Below, one piece after another: positions 7,325-15,433 of a stretch of 15,433 nucleotides of DNA. The translations under genes were made by a program, and so were the position numbers. The stretch spans positions 1 to 15,433 of the forward strand of contig JALOMS010000025.1 in the NCBI GenBank assembly GCA_025455345.1, given 5' to 3'. The stretch is from Thermoflexibacter sp. GTDB taxonomy: Bacteria; Bacteroidota; Bacteroidia; Cytophagales; Thermoflexibacteraceae. Under the pieces are notes generated by a model. That model was given only the letters and a program-made list of their open reading frames with translations, was not told where the DNA came from and made no database searches. Each line of letters starts with the position of its first letter. Positions within the stretch are counted from its first letter, which is position 1.

Positions 7325-7714
7325 CTAACGAAAGGCTACTTTTAGCTCTATAGTCGCCAAAATAGTTACGGTAATTATTTCAAGAATAAAGTAGGTAATA
7401 CCCCAAATACTTAAATCTTGATGAAAATAGAAGACTAATCCAAGCGTAAGGCAACAATAAAGCAGATTGGCGATGGCGATAATTTTCATGTAATGCCGCC
7501 AATTCTGAACTTTGCCTAAAAAGCCAATAAATGAGTAAAGAGAAAAAACACAAGGAATTATAGCCAAAAAATAAACTACTTTTGACAACACGCCAAAAGT
7601 AGTTTCAAAACCTACAAACAATACTATCAACATCAATGCTGACAATAATGCACCTATGCTATCTATTAAAAACAGGTTTTTATAATTTATCTTGTACATT
7701 TTCCAATAAAGCAT
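7325..7714 (-). CDS. small four-helix membrane protein, downstream of secA
   Basis: About 129 residues with four predicted membrane helices (roughly 13-35, 41-63, 73-93 and 99-121 from the chosen start) and short charged loops such as GKVQNWRHYMK. The ATG at 7714 lies 14 bases after the secA stop. The frame is open further upstream to an ATG at 7750, inside the secA end, which would add MCCYRRITASKL; the shorter form begins close to the YKINYKNLFLID stretch that looks like the true N-terminus. A further ATG at 7699 is possible too. It is probably transcribed with secA. I do not recognise a characterised family; I infer an integral membrane protein and nothing further. A role in secretion cannot be concluded from position alone. 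Confidence 0.75.
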   Translation of the reverse strand: MLYWKMYKINYKNLFLIDSIGALLSALMLIVLFVGFETTFGVLSKVVYFLAIIPCVFSLYSFIGFLGKVQNWRHYMKIIAIANLLYCCLTLGLVFYFHQDLSIWGITYFILEIITVTILATIELKVAFR

Positions 7715-7728
7715 TAATTTACTTGCTG

Positions 7729-10700
7729 TTATCCTTCTATAACAACACACTTGCCATTTTTTACATCTTCGGAAACACTCTTGTACTTTACATCTTTCTT
7801 GACTGTTCCATCTGAATACAAGACCGTAACTTTTGCATTGCGGTCGGGTTCTTTTTGAGCAATAATTGGTTTAGTAATCTCTGCTTTTTCTCTGGACATA
7901 TTTTTAAGTACCTCGCTATTATCTTGATTGCCTAATAATGAGCCACTGTCCTCTTTTTTTGTTTGCAACTTTTGCCTGCTTTGATTTTGATTTCGGCGGC
8001 GAATAGTGTCTGCGTCTTGTACTGCGACCTCTTGTTGTTTTTCTTCTTTAACATTTGCTCTTGCGAGGAAGGCAGTTGTATTTTCATTTAGCTCTCCTAT
8101 AAAAGCTTGGAATATATCCAACGCACTGAATTTATAGACCATCAATGGGTCTTTTTGTTCTAAAACGGCGAATTGGACTTGTTGGCGCAAATCATCCATT
8201 GCTCTGAGATGCTCTTTCCAATACTGGTCTATGAGTGCTAATACTAAGCCTTGTTCCATGCTTTTCACCATCTCTTTGCCCTTACTTTCTACTGTTTTAG
8301 CAAGGTCGCAAACGATACCTATCATTTTTTTACCATCTGTGAAAGTAACACCGATTTCATTGATAGTTGCTCCATGTGTTTGGTGTATATCTTTGAGAAT
8401 AGGGTATGCCGTTTCTGCTATTTTAGCATTTTTTTCTTGATAATGCGTATATGCTTCATGGTACAGTTCGTCTATAAGCGTATCGGACTTGGCGGTATCG
8501 AAATGATGTTTGTCTATATGCGTAGAATACCCAAAGAAATGCAATACTTGTAGTCGGAAATTTTCATAATCTCCTTTGTTGTCTTCTACCGCATGGCGCG
8601 CATTTTCATAGAACATCGTCATAATATCCAGCTCCAATTTATCCCCAAAAAGAGCATTTCTGCGGCGCGAATAGATTACTCTCCTCTGCAAATTCATCAC
8701 TTCGTCATATTCTAACAGACGCTTTCTAATCGCAAAGTTGTTTTCTTCTACCTTGCGTTGCGCTCTCTCGATAGAGGAAGTAATCATAGAATGTTGGATT
8801 ACTTCTCCTTCTTCTAAACCTAATCTGTCCATGATACTTGCTATCTTTCCAGAACCAAACAAGCGCATGAGGTTATCTTCCAAACTTACAAAAAATTGGG
8901 AAGTACCAGGGTCTCCCTGACGACCAGAACGACCACGCAACTGTCTATCTACACGCCTTGCTTCGTGCCTTTCTGTACCAATGATAGCCAATCCACCTGC
9001 GGCTTTGGATTCGGGGCTTAGCTTAATATCAGTCCCTCTACCAGCCATATTCGTCGCAATAGTAACTGTGCCAGACTTGCCAGCTTCTGCAACTATATCC
9101 GCTTCTTTGGCATGGTATTTTGCGTTCAGAACTTGATGGTTTATTTTTCTGATTTTCAACATTCTACTAAGAATCTCCGAATTTTCTACTGAAGTCGTAC
9201 CTACTAAGACTGGTCTGCCAGCCGCTACTAATTCTTGGATTTCTTCTACTACGGCATTGTACTTCTCGCGTACTGTTTTATAAACCTTATCTTCTTGGTC
9301 TTTGCGCGTAATTGGTTTGTTGGTAGGAATTACTACGACATCAAGTTTATAAATGTCCATAAATTCGCCCGCTTCGGTTTCTGCTGTACCTGTCATACCT
9401 GCGAGTTTGTGGTACATTCTAAAATAGTTTTGCAAAGTAACCGTAGCATACGTTTGTGTAGCTTCCTCTACTTTGACATTTTCTTTGGCTTCTAAGGCTT
9501 GGTGCAATCCATCAGAAAAACGTCGTCCGTCCATAATACGACCAGTCTGCTCATCTACAATCTTGACTTTGCCTTCGTCTATGATATATTCTACATCTTT
9601 CTCAAAAAGAGTATATGCCTTAAGTAGCTGATTCACACAATGTATTCTCTGTGTTTTAGAAGAATATTCTTGAATAATTTTGTCTTTTGCTTCTAACTTC
9701 TCATCTTCATTCAATTCTTGGCTATATTTCTCAAAATCAGCTAATTCTGCGCCTAAGTCTGGAAGCACAAAGAAGTTAGTATCTTCGCCTTGTTCGGTAA
9801 TGAGGTCTATGCCCTTGCCCGTCAAATCCACAGAGTTGTTTTTCTCATCTATGGTAAAATACAAGGGCTTATCTGCTTCGGGCATCATGCGGGAGTTGTC
9901 TTGCAAATAAATATTCTCTGTATCCAACAGGGTTTGCTTCATACCTGTTTCGCCCAAAAACTTAATCAAAGGTTTGTATTTAGGTAAGCCTCTATGCGCT
10001 CTAAAAAGTGCTAAACCTCCCTCTTGCTTGTTCCCTTCTGATAGTTTTCTCTTTGCCTCATTCAATAAATCTTGAACAAAACGCTTTTGACGTTCTACTA
10101 ATTTTTCTATCCTTGGTTTTAAGTCTTGATATTCTTGTTCTTCTGCATTGCCAGCCCCAATCGGTCCAGAAATAATCAAAGGAGTTCGGGCATCATCAAT
10201 CAATACAGAATCTACCTCATCGACCATAGCAAAATAGTGCCTACGCTGTACCATCTCTTCTACGGTACGTACCATGTTGTCCCTTAGATAATCAAAGCCA
10301 AACTCATTATTAGTTCCATAAGTAATATCTGCCAAATATGCGTTTCTCCTCTGTTGGGTATTAGGCTGATGTTTGTCAATACAATCTATTTTTAAGCCAT
10401 GAAACTCAAAAATAGGTCCCATCCACTCGGAGTCCCTCTTTGCCAAATAGTCATTCACTGTAACTATATGCACGCCATTACCCGCTAAAGCACGCAAATA
10501 GGCTGGTAAAGTAGCAACCAAAGTTTTACCCTCACCAGTAGCCATTTCTGATATTTTTCCTTGGAAAAGTACCACTCCACCAATCAGTTGGACATCGTAA
10601 TGCAACATCTCCCAAGTTATCTCATTGCCTGCGGCTATCCACTTATTTGCCCAAATCGCATCTGCTCCGTCTATGGTAACTCCTTGTCTTTGAGAGGCAA

Positions 10701-11127
10701 TAAAGTGGTCATGAGGGGTGGCTCTTACTACCAACTGCTTATTTTCTTTAAAACGTCTTGCAGTTTCTTTGACCACTGCAAAAGCGCGAGGAATCAAACC
10801 CTCCAAGATACTGTCTAATTGTATATCTCTTTCTTTTTCTGTTTTTTCTATCGAATTAAAAACAGTTTCTTTCTCTGTTATATCCATTTCGGGATTGTCC
10901 AGAATTTGTTGGCGCAAACCCGCAATTTTGTTATCTGTTTGTTGGAGAGCATAAGCTATCTCTTGTTTGAACTCTGCTGTTTTTGAACGCAAAGCATCAT
11001 CAGAAATAGAGGTAAGTTTTTGATATTCAGTATTTATCTTTTCGACATACGGTCTTATCAATTTCAAATCTCTTTCCGACTTTGTGCCGAAAATTTTTGC
11101 TAAACCTTTGGTGAGAAAATCCATCAT
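7729..11127 (-). CDS. secA: preprotein translocase ATPase SecA
   Basis: The motor that drives unfolded preproteins through SecYEG with ATP. From the ATG at 11127 it is 1132 residues, well over the 901 of E. coli, with extra sequence in the N-terminal region (about 55-110), about 330-420, and in the tail. Motifs: Walker A MATGEGKT 195-202; DEAD-like DEVD 303-306 in VDEVDSVLIDDARTPLIISG; the second motor domain with TSVENSE 645-651, ATNMAGRGTDIKL 691-703 and the arginine-finger region DRQLRGRSGRQGDPG 727-741. The C-terminus ends in a short strand-rich piece (KVTVLYSDGTVKKDVKYK ... GKCVVIEG) in place of the CxCxnCH zinc motif that binds SecB in Proteobacteria. The frame continues upstream to TTG 11163, but MMDFLTKGLAKIFG at 11127 matches the family's usual start. 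A -7 element lies about 130 bases upstream. Confidence 0.97.
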   Translation of the reverse strand: MMDFLTKGLAKIFGTKSERDLKLIRPYVEKINTEYQKLTSISDDALRSKTAEFKQEIAYALQQTDNKIAGLRQQILDNPEMDITEKETVFNSIEKTEKERDIQLDSILEGLIPRAFAVVKETARRFKENKQLVVRATPHDHFIASQRQGVTIDGADAIWANKWIAAGNEITWEMLHYDVQLIGGVVLFQGKISEMATGEGKTLVATLPAYLRALAGNGVHIVTVNDYLAKRDSEWMGPIFEFHGLKIDCIDKHQPNTQQRRNAYLADITYGTNNEFGFDYLRDNMVRTVEEMVQRRHYFAMVDEVDSVLIDDARTPLIISGPIGAGNAEEQEYQDLKPRIEKLVERQKRFVQDLLNEAKRKLSEGNKQEGGLALFRAHRGLPKYKPLIKFLGETGMKQTLLDTENIYLQDNSRMMPEADKPLYFTIDEKNNSVDLTGKGIDLITEQGEDTNFFVLPDLGAELADFEKYSQELNEDEKLEAKDKIIQEYSSKTQRIHCVNQLLKAYTLFEKDVEYIIDEGKVKIVDEQTGRIMDGRRFSDGLHQALEAKENVKVEEATQTYATVTLQNYFRMYHKLAGMTGTAETEAGEFMDIYKLDVVVIPTNKPITRKDQEDKVYKTVREKYNAVVEEIQELVAAGRPVLVGTTSVENSEILSRMLKIRKINHQVLNAKYHAKEADIVAEAGKSGTVTIATNMAGRGTDIKLSPESKAAGGLAIIGTERHEARRVDRQLRGRSGRQGDPGTSQFFVSLEDNLMRLFGSGKIASIMDRLGLEEGEVIQHSMITSSIERAQRKVEENNFAIRKRLLEYDEVMNLQRRVIYSRRRNALFGDKLELDIMTMFYENARHAVEDNKGDYENFRLQVLHFFGYSTHIDKHHFDTAKSDTLIDELYHEAYTHYQEKNAKIAETAYPILKDIHQTHGATINEIGVTFTDGKKMIGIVCDLAKTVESKGKEMVKSMEQGLVLALIDQYWKEHLRAMDDLRQQVQFAVLEQKDPLMVYKFSALDIFQAFIGELNENTTAFLARANVKEEKQQEVAVQDADTIRRRNQNQSRQKLQTKKEDSGSLLGNQDNSEVLKNMSREKAEITKPIIAQKEPDRNAKVTVLYSDGTVKKDVKYKSVSEDVKNGKCVVIEG

Positions 11128-11464
11128 AAAATTACTTAATATTTTCTTATTATTGGGATTCAAGCCTATGCTATCAAAACTAAGACTTGGAACTTTCTAA
11201 AACGATTATAATACCAACCAGTACAAGACTGACAAATTGTCTGTATTTTGAGGTGCAAAGGTACAAGTTTTAAGGAGATTTCTTTGAATTTTAGAATAAT
11301 TAAGTTTTATCTCACCAATAATATCTTAGCATATTTGCAAGTATAGCTTACATAATAAAAGTTTGGAGGTAATACATTAAATATCCTATTTGCTTGATTT
11401 TCTGACAGTCTAAATCAAAAATCTATATTATGATATATTTAAAACTATTCTATGGCAAAATAGC
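11128..11464. other. intergenic stretch between the MFS gene and secA
   Basis: 337 bases holding the secA -7 element (11256-11263) and a leader of about 120 bases. A 7-base-pair inverted repeat, 11394-11400 against 11412-11418, might end the MFS transcript, but no T-run follows it on either strand. I find no small gene here. Confidence 0.55.
11256..11263 (-). promoter_or_regulatory. -7 element of the secA promoter
   Basis: On the - strand this reads TACCTTTG followed by C, an exact and very common form of the Bacteroidota -7 element. No TTG is found at the expected upstream spacing, so the -33 side is weak. The implied transcript has a leader of about 120 bases before the secA ATG. Confidence 0.55.
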
Positions 11465-12730
11465 TTATTTCACTAAAGAGATTTCTTTGATTTCCTTGAT
11501 AGAAAGTTTTAAAATTGACCATGCAAATAAAAATAAGAAAGCCGCCGCCGTAAAGAGTAACAGATAGTTTCCTGTGCTTTCTAAAACCCTACCTATGATA
11601 CTTGAAAACACTACGCCCCCAATGGCTCCGCAAGTTCCAATAAGCCCAGCCACAGAACCTACTGCATTTTTAGGATATATGTCTGAAACTAAGGTAAAAA
11701 TATTGGCAGACCAGCCTTGATAGGCTGCCGCCGCAAGGCTAATCAGCCCCACAGAAACCCAAAGATTGCCTACTTGGGTCGCTAAAACCACAGGCATTAC
11801 CCCTAAGACACAGACCAGTAAAGTCGCTTTTCTTGAAAAATCTATGCTTTTTCCCTTTGTGATAAGATAAGAAGAAAGCCAACCACCCAATATGCTCCCT
11901 ACGTCTGCTACTACATACACTATAATCAAAAATTTACTCATTTCCTTCATATCTAACTGGTAATGACTATTTAAAAACTTTGGTAGCCAAAACAGAAAAA
12001 ACCACCAAACAGGGTCAGTCATAAAACGCATCAAACAAAGCGTCCATGTTTGGCGATAGGGAAGTATCGCAGACCATGCCAAAGATTGTGGGGGTAGCTC
12101 TCCGTCTGCATGAATGTACGCCAATTCTTTTTTGCTTAGGCGTGGGTGATGTGCGGGTTTTTGGTAGAAGGCTATCCAAAAAAATAACCATACAAAACCT
12201 AATAAACCCGTTACAATAAAAGCAGACTCCCAACCGTAATTGACCGCCAAATACGGCACAATGATAGGGGCTAAAATAGCTCCAATGTTTGAACCTGAGT
12301 TAAAAATACCCGTTGCTAATGCACGTTCTTTCTTTGGAAACCATTCTGATATAGTCTTGACACAAGCAGGGAAATTAGCCGCTTCTCCTAATCCTAAGCT
12401 AAAACGAGCTATTGCAAATCCAAGCACTCCACGCGCCAATGCGTGTCCCATACCCGCTAAACTCCAAACAATTATGGCAATAGAAAATCCTAATTTTACG
12501 CCGATTTTGTCCAAAATTCCCCCTACACTGACCATGCCTATGGCGTATGCAGTTTGGAAAGCAGTAACTATATTGCCATAGTCTATTTCTGACCATTGGA
12601 AAGTAGCTTGGAGGGTAGGCGCAAGTATGCCTATGACTTGTCTGTCGATATAATTAATCGTAGTCGCTAAGAACAACAAGGCACAGATTCGCCATCTATA
12701 ATTACCAATCGAAGTGTTCTCCATTTTCAT
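11465..12730 (-). CDS. MFS transporter of the ACS/ExuT type (organic anion or hexuronate-like symporter)
   Basis: A 421-residue inner-membrane carrier with the usual twelve-helix major facilitator pattern. The N-terminus, NYRWRICALLFLATTINYIDRQ (10-31) with R30 after the first helix, is typical of the anion:cation symporter family that includes hexuronate (ExuT), glucarate and phthalate carriers. The loop between helices 2 and 3 has GGILDKIGVKLG (70-81), the MFS motif A. LGLGEAANFPA (112-122) and EWFPKKERALATGIFNSGSNIGAILAP (129 onwards) are further family signatures. Related Bacteroidota carriers take up galacturonate or glucuronate, but no uronate catabolic gene is present to support that substrate. 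The ATG at 12730 is used; ATG 12724 is an alternative. It lies 91 bases behind aroE on the same strand and could be read from the aroE promoter, though I see no functional tie. Confidence 0.9.
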   Translation of the reverse strand: MKMENTSIGNYRWRICALLFLATTINYIDRQVIGILAPTLQATFQWSEIDYGNIVTAFQTAYAIGMVSVGGILDKIGVKLGFSIAIIVWSLAGMGHALARGVLGFAIARFSLGLGEAANFPACVKTISEWFPKKERALATGIFNSGSNIGAILAPIIVPYLAVNYGWESAFIVTGLLGFVWLFFWIAFYQKPAHHPRLSKKELAYIHADGELPPQSLAWSAILPYRQTWTLCLMRFMTDPVWWFFLFWLPKFLNSHYQLDMKEMSKFLIIVYVVADVGSILGGWLSSYLITKGKSIDFSRKATLLVCVLGVMPVVLATQVGNLWVSVGLISLAAAAYQGWSANIFTLVSDIYPKNAVGSVAGLIGTCGAIGGVVFSSIIGRVLESTGNYLLLFTAAAFLFLFAWSILKLSIKEIKEISLVK

Positions 12731-12821
12731 ATTTTATCTATGTAGTTGTTAATCAATTTTTTATGATAAGAACATGAATATTTTTCTAATAAAATATACT
12801 TTAACGTATTTAGTTCATTTG

Positions 12822-13583
12822 CTACATAAGCGGGTCATTCCAAATCTGCCAAGATTTTTCTGCTTGAAGATAAAGCATAGATAGACCATTCACTGCTTTA
12901 GCACCCTGAGCGATGCCTTTTCTCATAAAAAGTGTATTTTCAGGATTATAGACCAAATCATATAAGTAATGCTTAGAAGTTAGTAATGAATAGGGAATCT
13001 CTGGGCAGGTTTCTACCAAAGGATACATTCCCAGAGGAGTAGTATTGATAATTAAGGTATATGATTCTATGATTTCCAATTCTAATTGCTTGTAAATCAA
13101 TACATCTGCTGTGTCAGATTGGCGAGAAACATATAAGAAAGGTATGTTCAAGTCTTCTAAAGCAACCCTAACTGCTCTGGAGGCTCCACCTGTGCCTAAG
13201 ATGAGGGCTTTGAATTGGGTTATAGGCGCGGTAGCTGAAGACAAAAAGTCAAGTAATGACGATTGAAACCCATAATAATCAGAGTTATAGCCTTTGAGTC
13301 TGCCGTTTTTGCTGATTTTGATGACATTCACTGCCCCTATTCTTTCAGCCGCAATATCTATCTCATGCAGAAAAGGTAAAACCTCTAATTTGTACGGAAT
13401 AGTGATGTTCAAACCACTAAGAAAGGGCTGATTTTTAAGCAATTCGGGGAACTCTTCTATAGTCGCCATCTCAAAAAGTTCATAAGTAACATCTTTGATA
13501 CCTTCTTTTTCAAATTTTTCAGTAAAATATTTTTTAGAAAAAGAATGTGTCAATTTTTTGCCAATTAGTCCAAATACACGCAT
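12822..13583 (-). CDS. aroE: shikimate dehydrogenase
   Basis: A 253-residue NADP-dependent enzyme that reduces 3-dehydroshikimate to shikimate in aromatic amino acid synthesis. Substrate-side motifs are HSFSKKYF (serines S14 and S16), NITIPYK with catalytic lysine K65, and GYNSD with catalytic aspartate D102. The nucleotide loop is GTGGASRA 130-137, followed by VSRQS, where NADP is selected. NTTPLGM 180-186 and the ending NGLSMLYLQAEKSWQIWN complete the family pattern. All catalytic residues are present. The ATG at 13583 gives the standard N-terminus MRVFGLIGKKLTHS; the frame extends upstream to a TTG at 13643 but that addition looks non-native. It is slightly short compared with the 272 residues of E. 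coli AroE, mostly in the C-terminal half. A promoter lies about 75 bases upstream. Confidence 0.95.
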   Translation of the reverse strand: MRVFGLIGKKLTHSFSKKYFTEKFEKEGIKDVTYELFEMATIEEFPELLKNQPFLSGLNITIPYKLEVLPFLHEIDIAAERIGAVNVIKISKNGRLKGYNSDYYGFQSSLLDFLSSATAPITQFKALILGTGGASRAVRVALEDLNIPFLYVSRQSDTADVLIYKQLELEIIESYTLIINTTPLGMYPLVETCPEIPYSLLTSKHYLYDLVYNPENTLFMRKGIAQGAKAVNGLSMLYLQAEKSWQIWNDPLM

Positions 13584-13657
13584 GATTTTTAAGTTTAAAA
13601 TCCTATTTTTTGCAACTTTTATAGAAAAATTTGGGTTTTCCAAAGAGTTTATGATGA

Positions 13658-13687
13658 CAAACTTACCAATTTTTGTATCAGGACAAA
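13658..13687 (-). promoter_or_regulatory. Bacteroidota-type promoter for aroE
   Basis: On the - strand, TTTG at 13687-13684 and TAAGTTTG at 13665-13658 are 18 bases apart, close to the Bacteroidota consensus spacing. The predicted start near 13652 gives a leader of about 70 bases before the ATG at 13583, which supports that start over the TTG at 13643. Confidence 0.6.
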
Positions 13688-13781
13688 TTAAAATATTTTA
13701 ACTTGAAAAAATAACATATTTTCTTTTTTATTCGTAAATTGCTTAGGTATCTTTTTATCAGATTAGATTAATAACTTTATT

Positions 13782-14936
13782 GTGAAATTTCCCGAAACTT
13801 TATATCAATTAGATGAGACTATCCCAATGCACAAAAGTTTTATGGGCAAGTTTATTTTTGGGTTTATTCTTGCGTGGATGAGCATTTGGTTTGGTGGTTT
13901 CTTTTTCAAATTTGCGTTTATTGCGGGCGCATTGGCTTTGCTATTGCCTTTGGCGACAGAGTTTTGGAGAGGACAATTAAAATCAATCCTGCTAACCTCT
14001 GACTATTTGGAGTTTCGTATTGGCTTAGAAGAACGCACTCAAAGAGTCTATCTATCTGAAATAAAGCGCGTTGCATTAATAGAAAAAGAACATCGCTCTT
14101 ACCAAAGACCCCAGCCCAAGCAGGAAGCGACTACCGTTCTTATCGAAGAAAATCAGGTAAAAGATTATGACCCAGAGACCAAATGTATTATTAGCACTTC
14201 TAATGGGAAAAAATATGAAATTAAAAGTGCTTATTTCCCTGAAGGTGAATTTGGTGAATTTTTAGAAAAACTCCAATCCGCCTATCATGGTCGTACTGTG
14301 ATTCCTAAAAATCCTAATTTTTCACCGCATATAGACATCGTCCAAACCAATGCAACAGATAGAATAGAGCAGGTCATCTACTCTAATATCAAGCGATTGC
14401 AAGAAGACCTTATCCTCAAAAAAGAGTTTGAGAAGAATATGATAGAGGCTTACAAATCTATCTATCGCGTCCGTGATGCTTTTGATATTTCTAAAATCGC
14501 AAATATCAAAACAATCTATGAGTTCAAAAATATAGATTATTCTACCAGTTTTATCTTAGAAAATGATTACTTGCCTGAGCTTGATGAGGAAGGTATCGAG
14601 TTTGGAATAAATCTCATAGATACAGCCAAAGAAAACTTGGCTTTGGTGGAGAAAAGAATAGCTTTCTATAAAAAAATAGACAAGGAATTAGAAAAAATCA
14701 AATTGCAACAACAAAGCCATAAGAAACTCCAAGCAGTAGCCCAAAATCTAAAAGATTTGCAAGAAAAAAATACAAGCAAAATCATAGAGCAGTCATTTAC
14801 TGGTAATAGCATAGATTTAGAAACAAGAATACTTAACGAGTTAGAAGACCTTTCGCAGAAAGTCCACAATATAGATGACTTGGATAATGCCATCTTGCTC
14901 AAAGAACATATTTCCTTGTTCAAAGACCCTTCTTGA
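13782..14936 (+). CDS. membrane-anchored PH-like/coiled-coil protein of unknown function
   Basis: A 384-residue protein I do not recognise. After a short N-terminal segment come two close hydrophobic helices (about 22-41 and 43-60). A strand-rich section follows (about 65-170: LTSDYLEFRIGLEERTQRVY, then LSEIKRVALI, then CIISTSNGKKYEIKSAYFP), resembling the bacterial PH-like domains often found behind paired membrane helices. Residues 190-300 are helical and charged; about 275-335 is lysine/glutamate/glutamine-rich and probably coiled coil. This suggests a protein anchored in the inner membrane with a large cytoplasmic part that may oligomerise. The start is GTG at 13782; ATG codons at residues 16 and 21 are alternatives, but the last would cut into the first helix. 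It stands alone: aroE diverges on the left and tRNA-Arg follows on the right. The PH-like call is an inference from pattern. Confidence 0.75.
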   Translation: MKFPETLYQLDETIPMHKSFMGKFIFGFILAWMSIWFGGFFFKFAFIAGALALLLPLATEFWRGQLKSILLTSDYLEFRIGLEERTQRVYLSEIKRVALIEKEHRSYQRPQPKQEATTVLIEENQVKDYDPETKCIISTSNGKKYEIKSAYFPEGEFGEFLEKLQSAYHGRTVIPKNPNFSPHIDIVQTNATDRIEQVIYSNIKRLQEDLILKKEFEKNMIEAYKSIYRVRDAFDISKIANIKTIYEFKNIDYSTSFILENDYLPELDEEGIEFGINLIDTAKENLALVEKRIAFYKKIDKELEKIKLQQQSHKKLQAVAQNLKDLQEKNTSKIIEQSFTGNSIDLETRILNELEDLSQKVHNIDDLDNAILLKEHISLFKDPS

Positions 14937-15068
14937 ACTAATCATGTGGAAAATGATTGGACACCAATTATCAGTAATTTTCGCTCCTAAAAGCATCATC
15001 AGTACAAGGCAAATCTATTATTCGGATAAAATTTTATGCTTAAAAACTTTAGAGATTAAAAATTTGTC

Positions 15069-15076
15069 TAAATTTG
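15069..15076 (+). promoter_or_regulatory. -7 element upstream of tRNA-Arg
   Basis: TAAATTTG, an exact match to the Bacteroidota -7 consensus, ends 19 bases before the tRNA. TTTA at 15048-15051, 17 bases upstream, is a weak -33. The predicted transcript would begin about 14 bases before the mature tRNA. Confidence 0.5.
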
Positions 15077-15095
15077 TATTGTCTTTATGAATTCA

Positions 15096-15169
15096 GCACC
15101 CATAGTTCAACTGGATAGAATATCAGATTTCGGCTCTGAGGGTTGAGGGTTCGAATCCTTCTGGGTGCA
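15096..15169 (+). tRNA. tRNA-Arg (anticodon UCG)
   Basis: A complete cloverleaf of 74 bases. The acceptor stem GCACCCA/TGGGTGC (15096-15102 with 15162-15168) is fully paired, with discriminator A15169. The D stem is GTTC/GAAT with one G-U pair. The anticodon stem is TCAGA/TCTGA and the loop TTTCGGC, giving anticodon TCG at positions 34-36, which reads CGA and other CGN arginine codons. The T arm is GAGGG-TTCGAAT-CCTTC with one G-U pair. The 3' CCA is not encoded; the gene is followed directly by a T run, so CCA must be added by the nucleotidyltransferase, as is common in Bacteroidota. Confidence 0.96.
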
Positions 15170-15213
15170 TTTTTTAATATAAATCATTGATTATCAAACA
15201 GTTGTAAAATAAA

Positions 15214-15248
15214 AAAATGCTAACCATAAATTTTACGGTTAGCATTTT
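15214..15248. terminator. bidirectional hairpin terminator between tRNA-Arg and the - strand gene
   Basis: A perfect 12-base-pair inverted repeat, AAAATGCTAACC 15214-15225 with GGTTAGCATTTT 15237-15248, and an 11-base loop. Its A-rich left foot (AAAAAAA 15211-15217) becomes a T run on the - strand, and TTTT then CTTTT follow on the + strand. It lies 45 bases beyond the tRNA and 55 bases beyond the stop of the gene to the right, so it fits both transcripts. Confidence 0.85.
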
Positions 15249-15302
15249 GCTTTTAACTCTATGTATATCAAGCAGTTACAAACTAATTTTCTTTCCTATT
15301 TC

Positions 15303-15433
15303 TCAAATCGTGTTTTGTAAGTGATTGATTAATAACTCGTTAAAATCCTTGTACCCTTCATAAATCTTTGCCCTGTCCATGACTGCGGAATGTGCCTGTT
15401 TGATTGTTTCTACTGCCGCTTTTCCTGCTTTGT
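15303..15433 (-). CDS. 3' end of an unknown gene, running off the window
   Basis: On the - strand a frame open from the window edge encodes 42 residues and ends in TGA at 15305-15303. The peptide (KAGKAAVETIKQAHSAVMDR and then AKIYEGYKDFNELLINHLQN) is alternately charged and hydrophobic, as in an amphipathic helical protein end. No family can be named from so short a piece. The strong terminator 55 bases beyond the stop supports a real gene ending here. Confidence 0.6.
   Translation of the reverse strand, partial: KAGKAAVETIKQAHSAVMDRAKIYEGYKDFNELLINHLQNTI

Noticed and set aside
14953..14970. Short inverted repeat ATTGG-ACA-CCAAT behind the membrane-anchored protein gene
   Set aside because: Only five base pairs with a three-base loop and no T run, so it is not a convincing terminator.
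15096..15169. tRNA-Arg as an integration site for a mobile element
   Set aside because: No integrase gene and no repeated copy of the tRNA 3' end is visible in the window; the right-hand gene is too short a fragment to judge.

Overview
The window looks like ordinary, mostly housekeeping chromosome from a low-GC member of the Bacteroidota, most likely Cytophagales-like. The grounds are the Bacteroidota promoter elements (a TTTG near -33 and TAnnTTTG near -7) in front of several genes, starts without clear Shine-Dalgarno sequences and with some TTG or GTG codons, a long SecA that lacks the C-terminal zinc motif, a Tat-exported Gfo/Idh/MocA oxidoreductase of the QKP type, and a tRNA gene without encoded CCA. 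The taxonomic placement is an inference from these traits.

Left part, bases 1-3615, + strand: the 3' part of an RND/HlyD-type efflux adaptor, an acetoacetate-decarboxylase-like protein, a stand-alone CheY-like response regulator with a good promoter of its own, and 8 bases later a double-domain sugar-type ABC ATPase (RbsA/MglA class) with no permease or binding protein beside it. A non-coding stretch follows. It holds a possible decayed gene end on the - strand and a strong hairpin terminator that serves the next gene, a - strand Gfo/Idh/MocA oxidoreductase (3958-5394). Upstream of that is a small four-helix membrane protein with its own promoter (5458-5877), back to back with rimO.

Middle, 5993-12730: rimO (+), which modifies ribosomal protein S12, converges on a - strand pair made of secA and a small membrane protein 14 bases behind it. 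Upstream of secA is a 337-base gap carrying its promoter, then an ExuT/ACS-type MFS transporter gene (-).

Right part, 12731-15433: aroE (-, shikimate pathway) with a promoter; a + strand membrane-anchored coiled-coil protein of unknown function; a tRNA-Arg(UCG) gene; a symmetrical terminator hairpin; and the 3' end of an unknown - strand gene running off the window.

I see no phage, CRISPR, insertion sequence, toxin-antitoxin or recognisable defence system. The points that merit another look are the orphan sugar ABC ATPase next to a response regulator, the possible gene relic beside the 3868-3915 hairpin, the altered active-site motif of the decarboxylase-like protein, and the uncharacterised PH-like/coiled-coil membrane protein.
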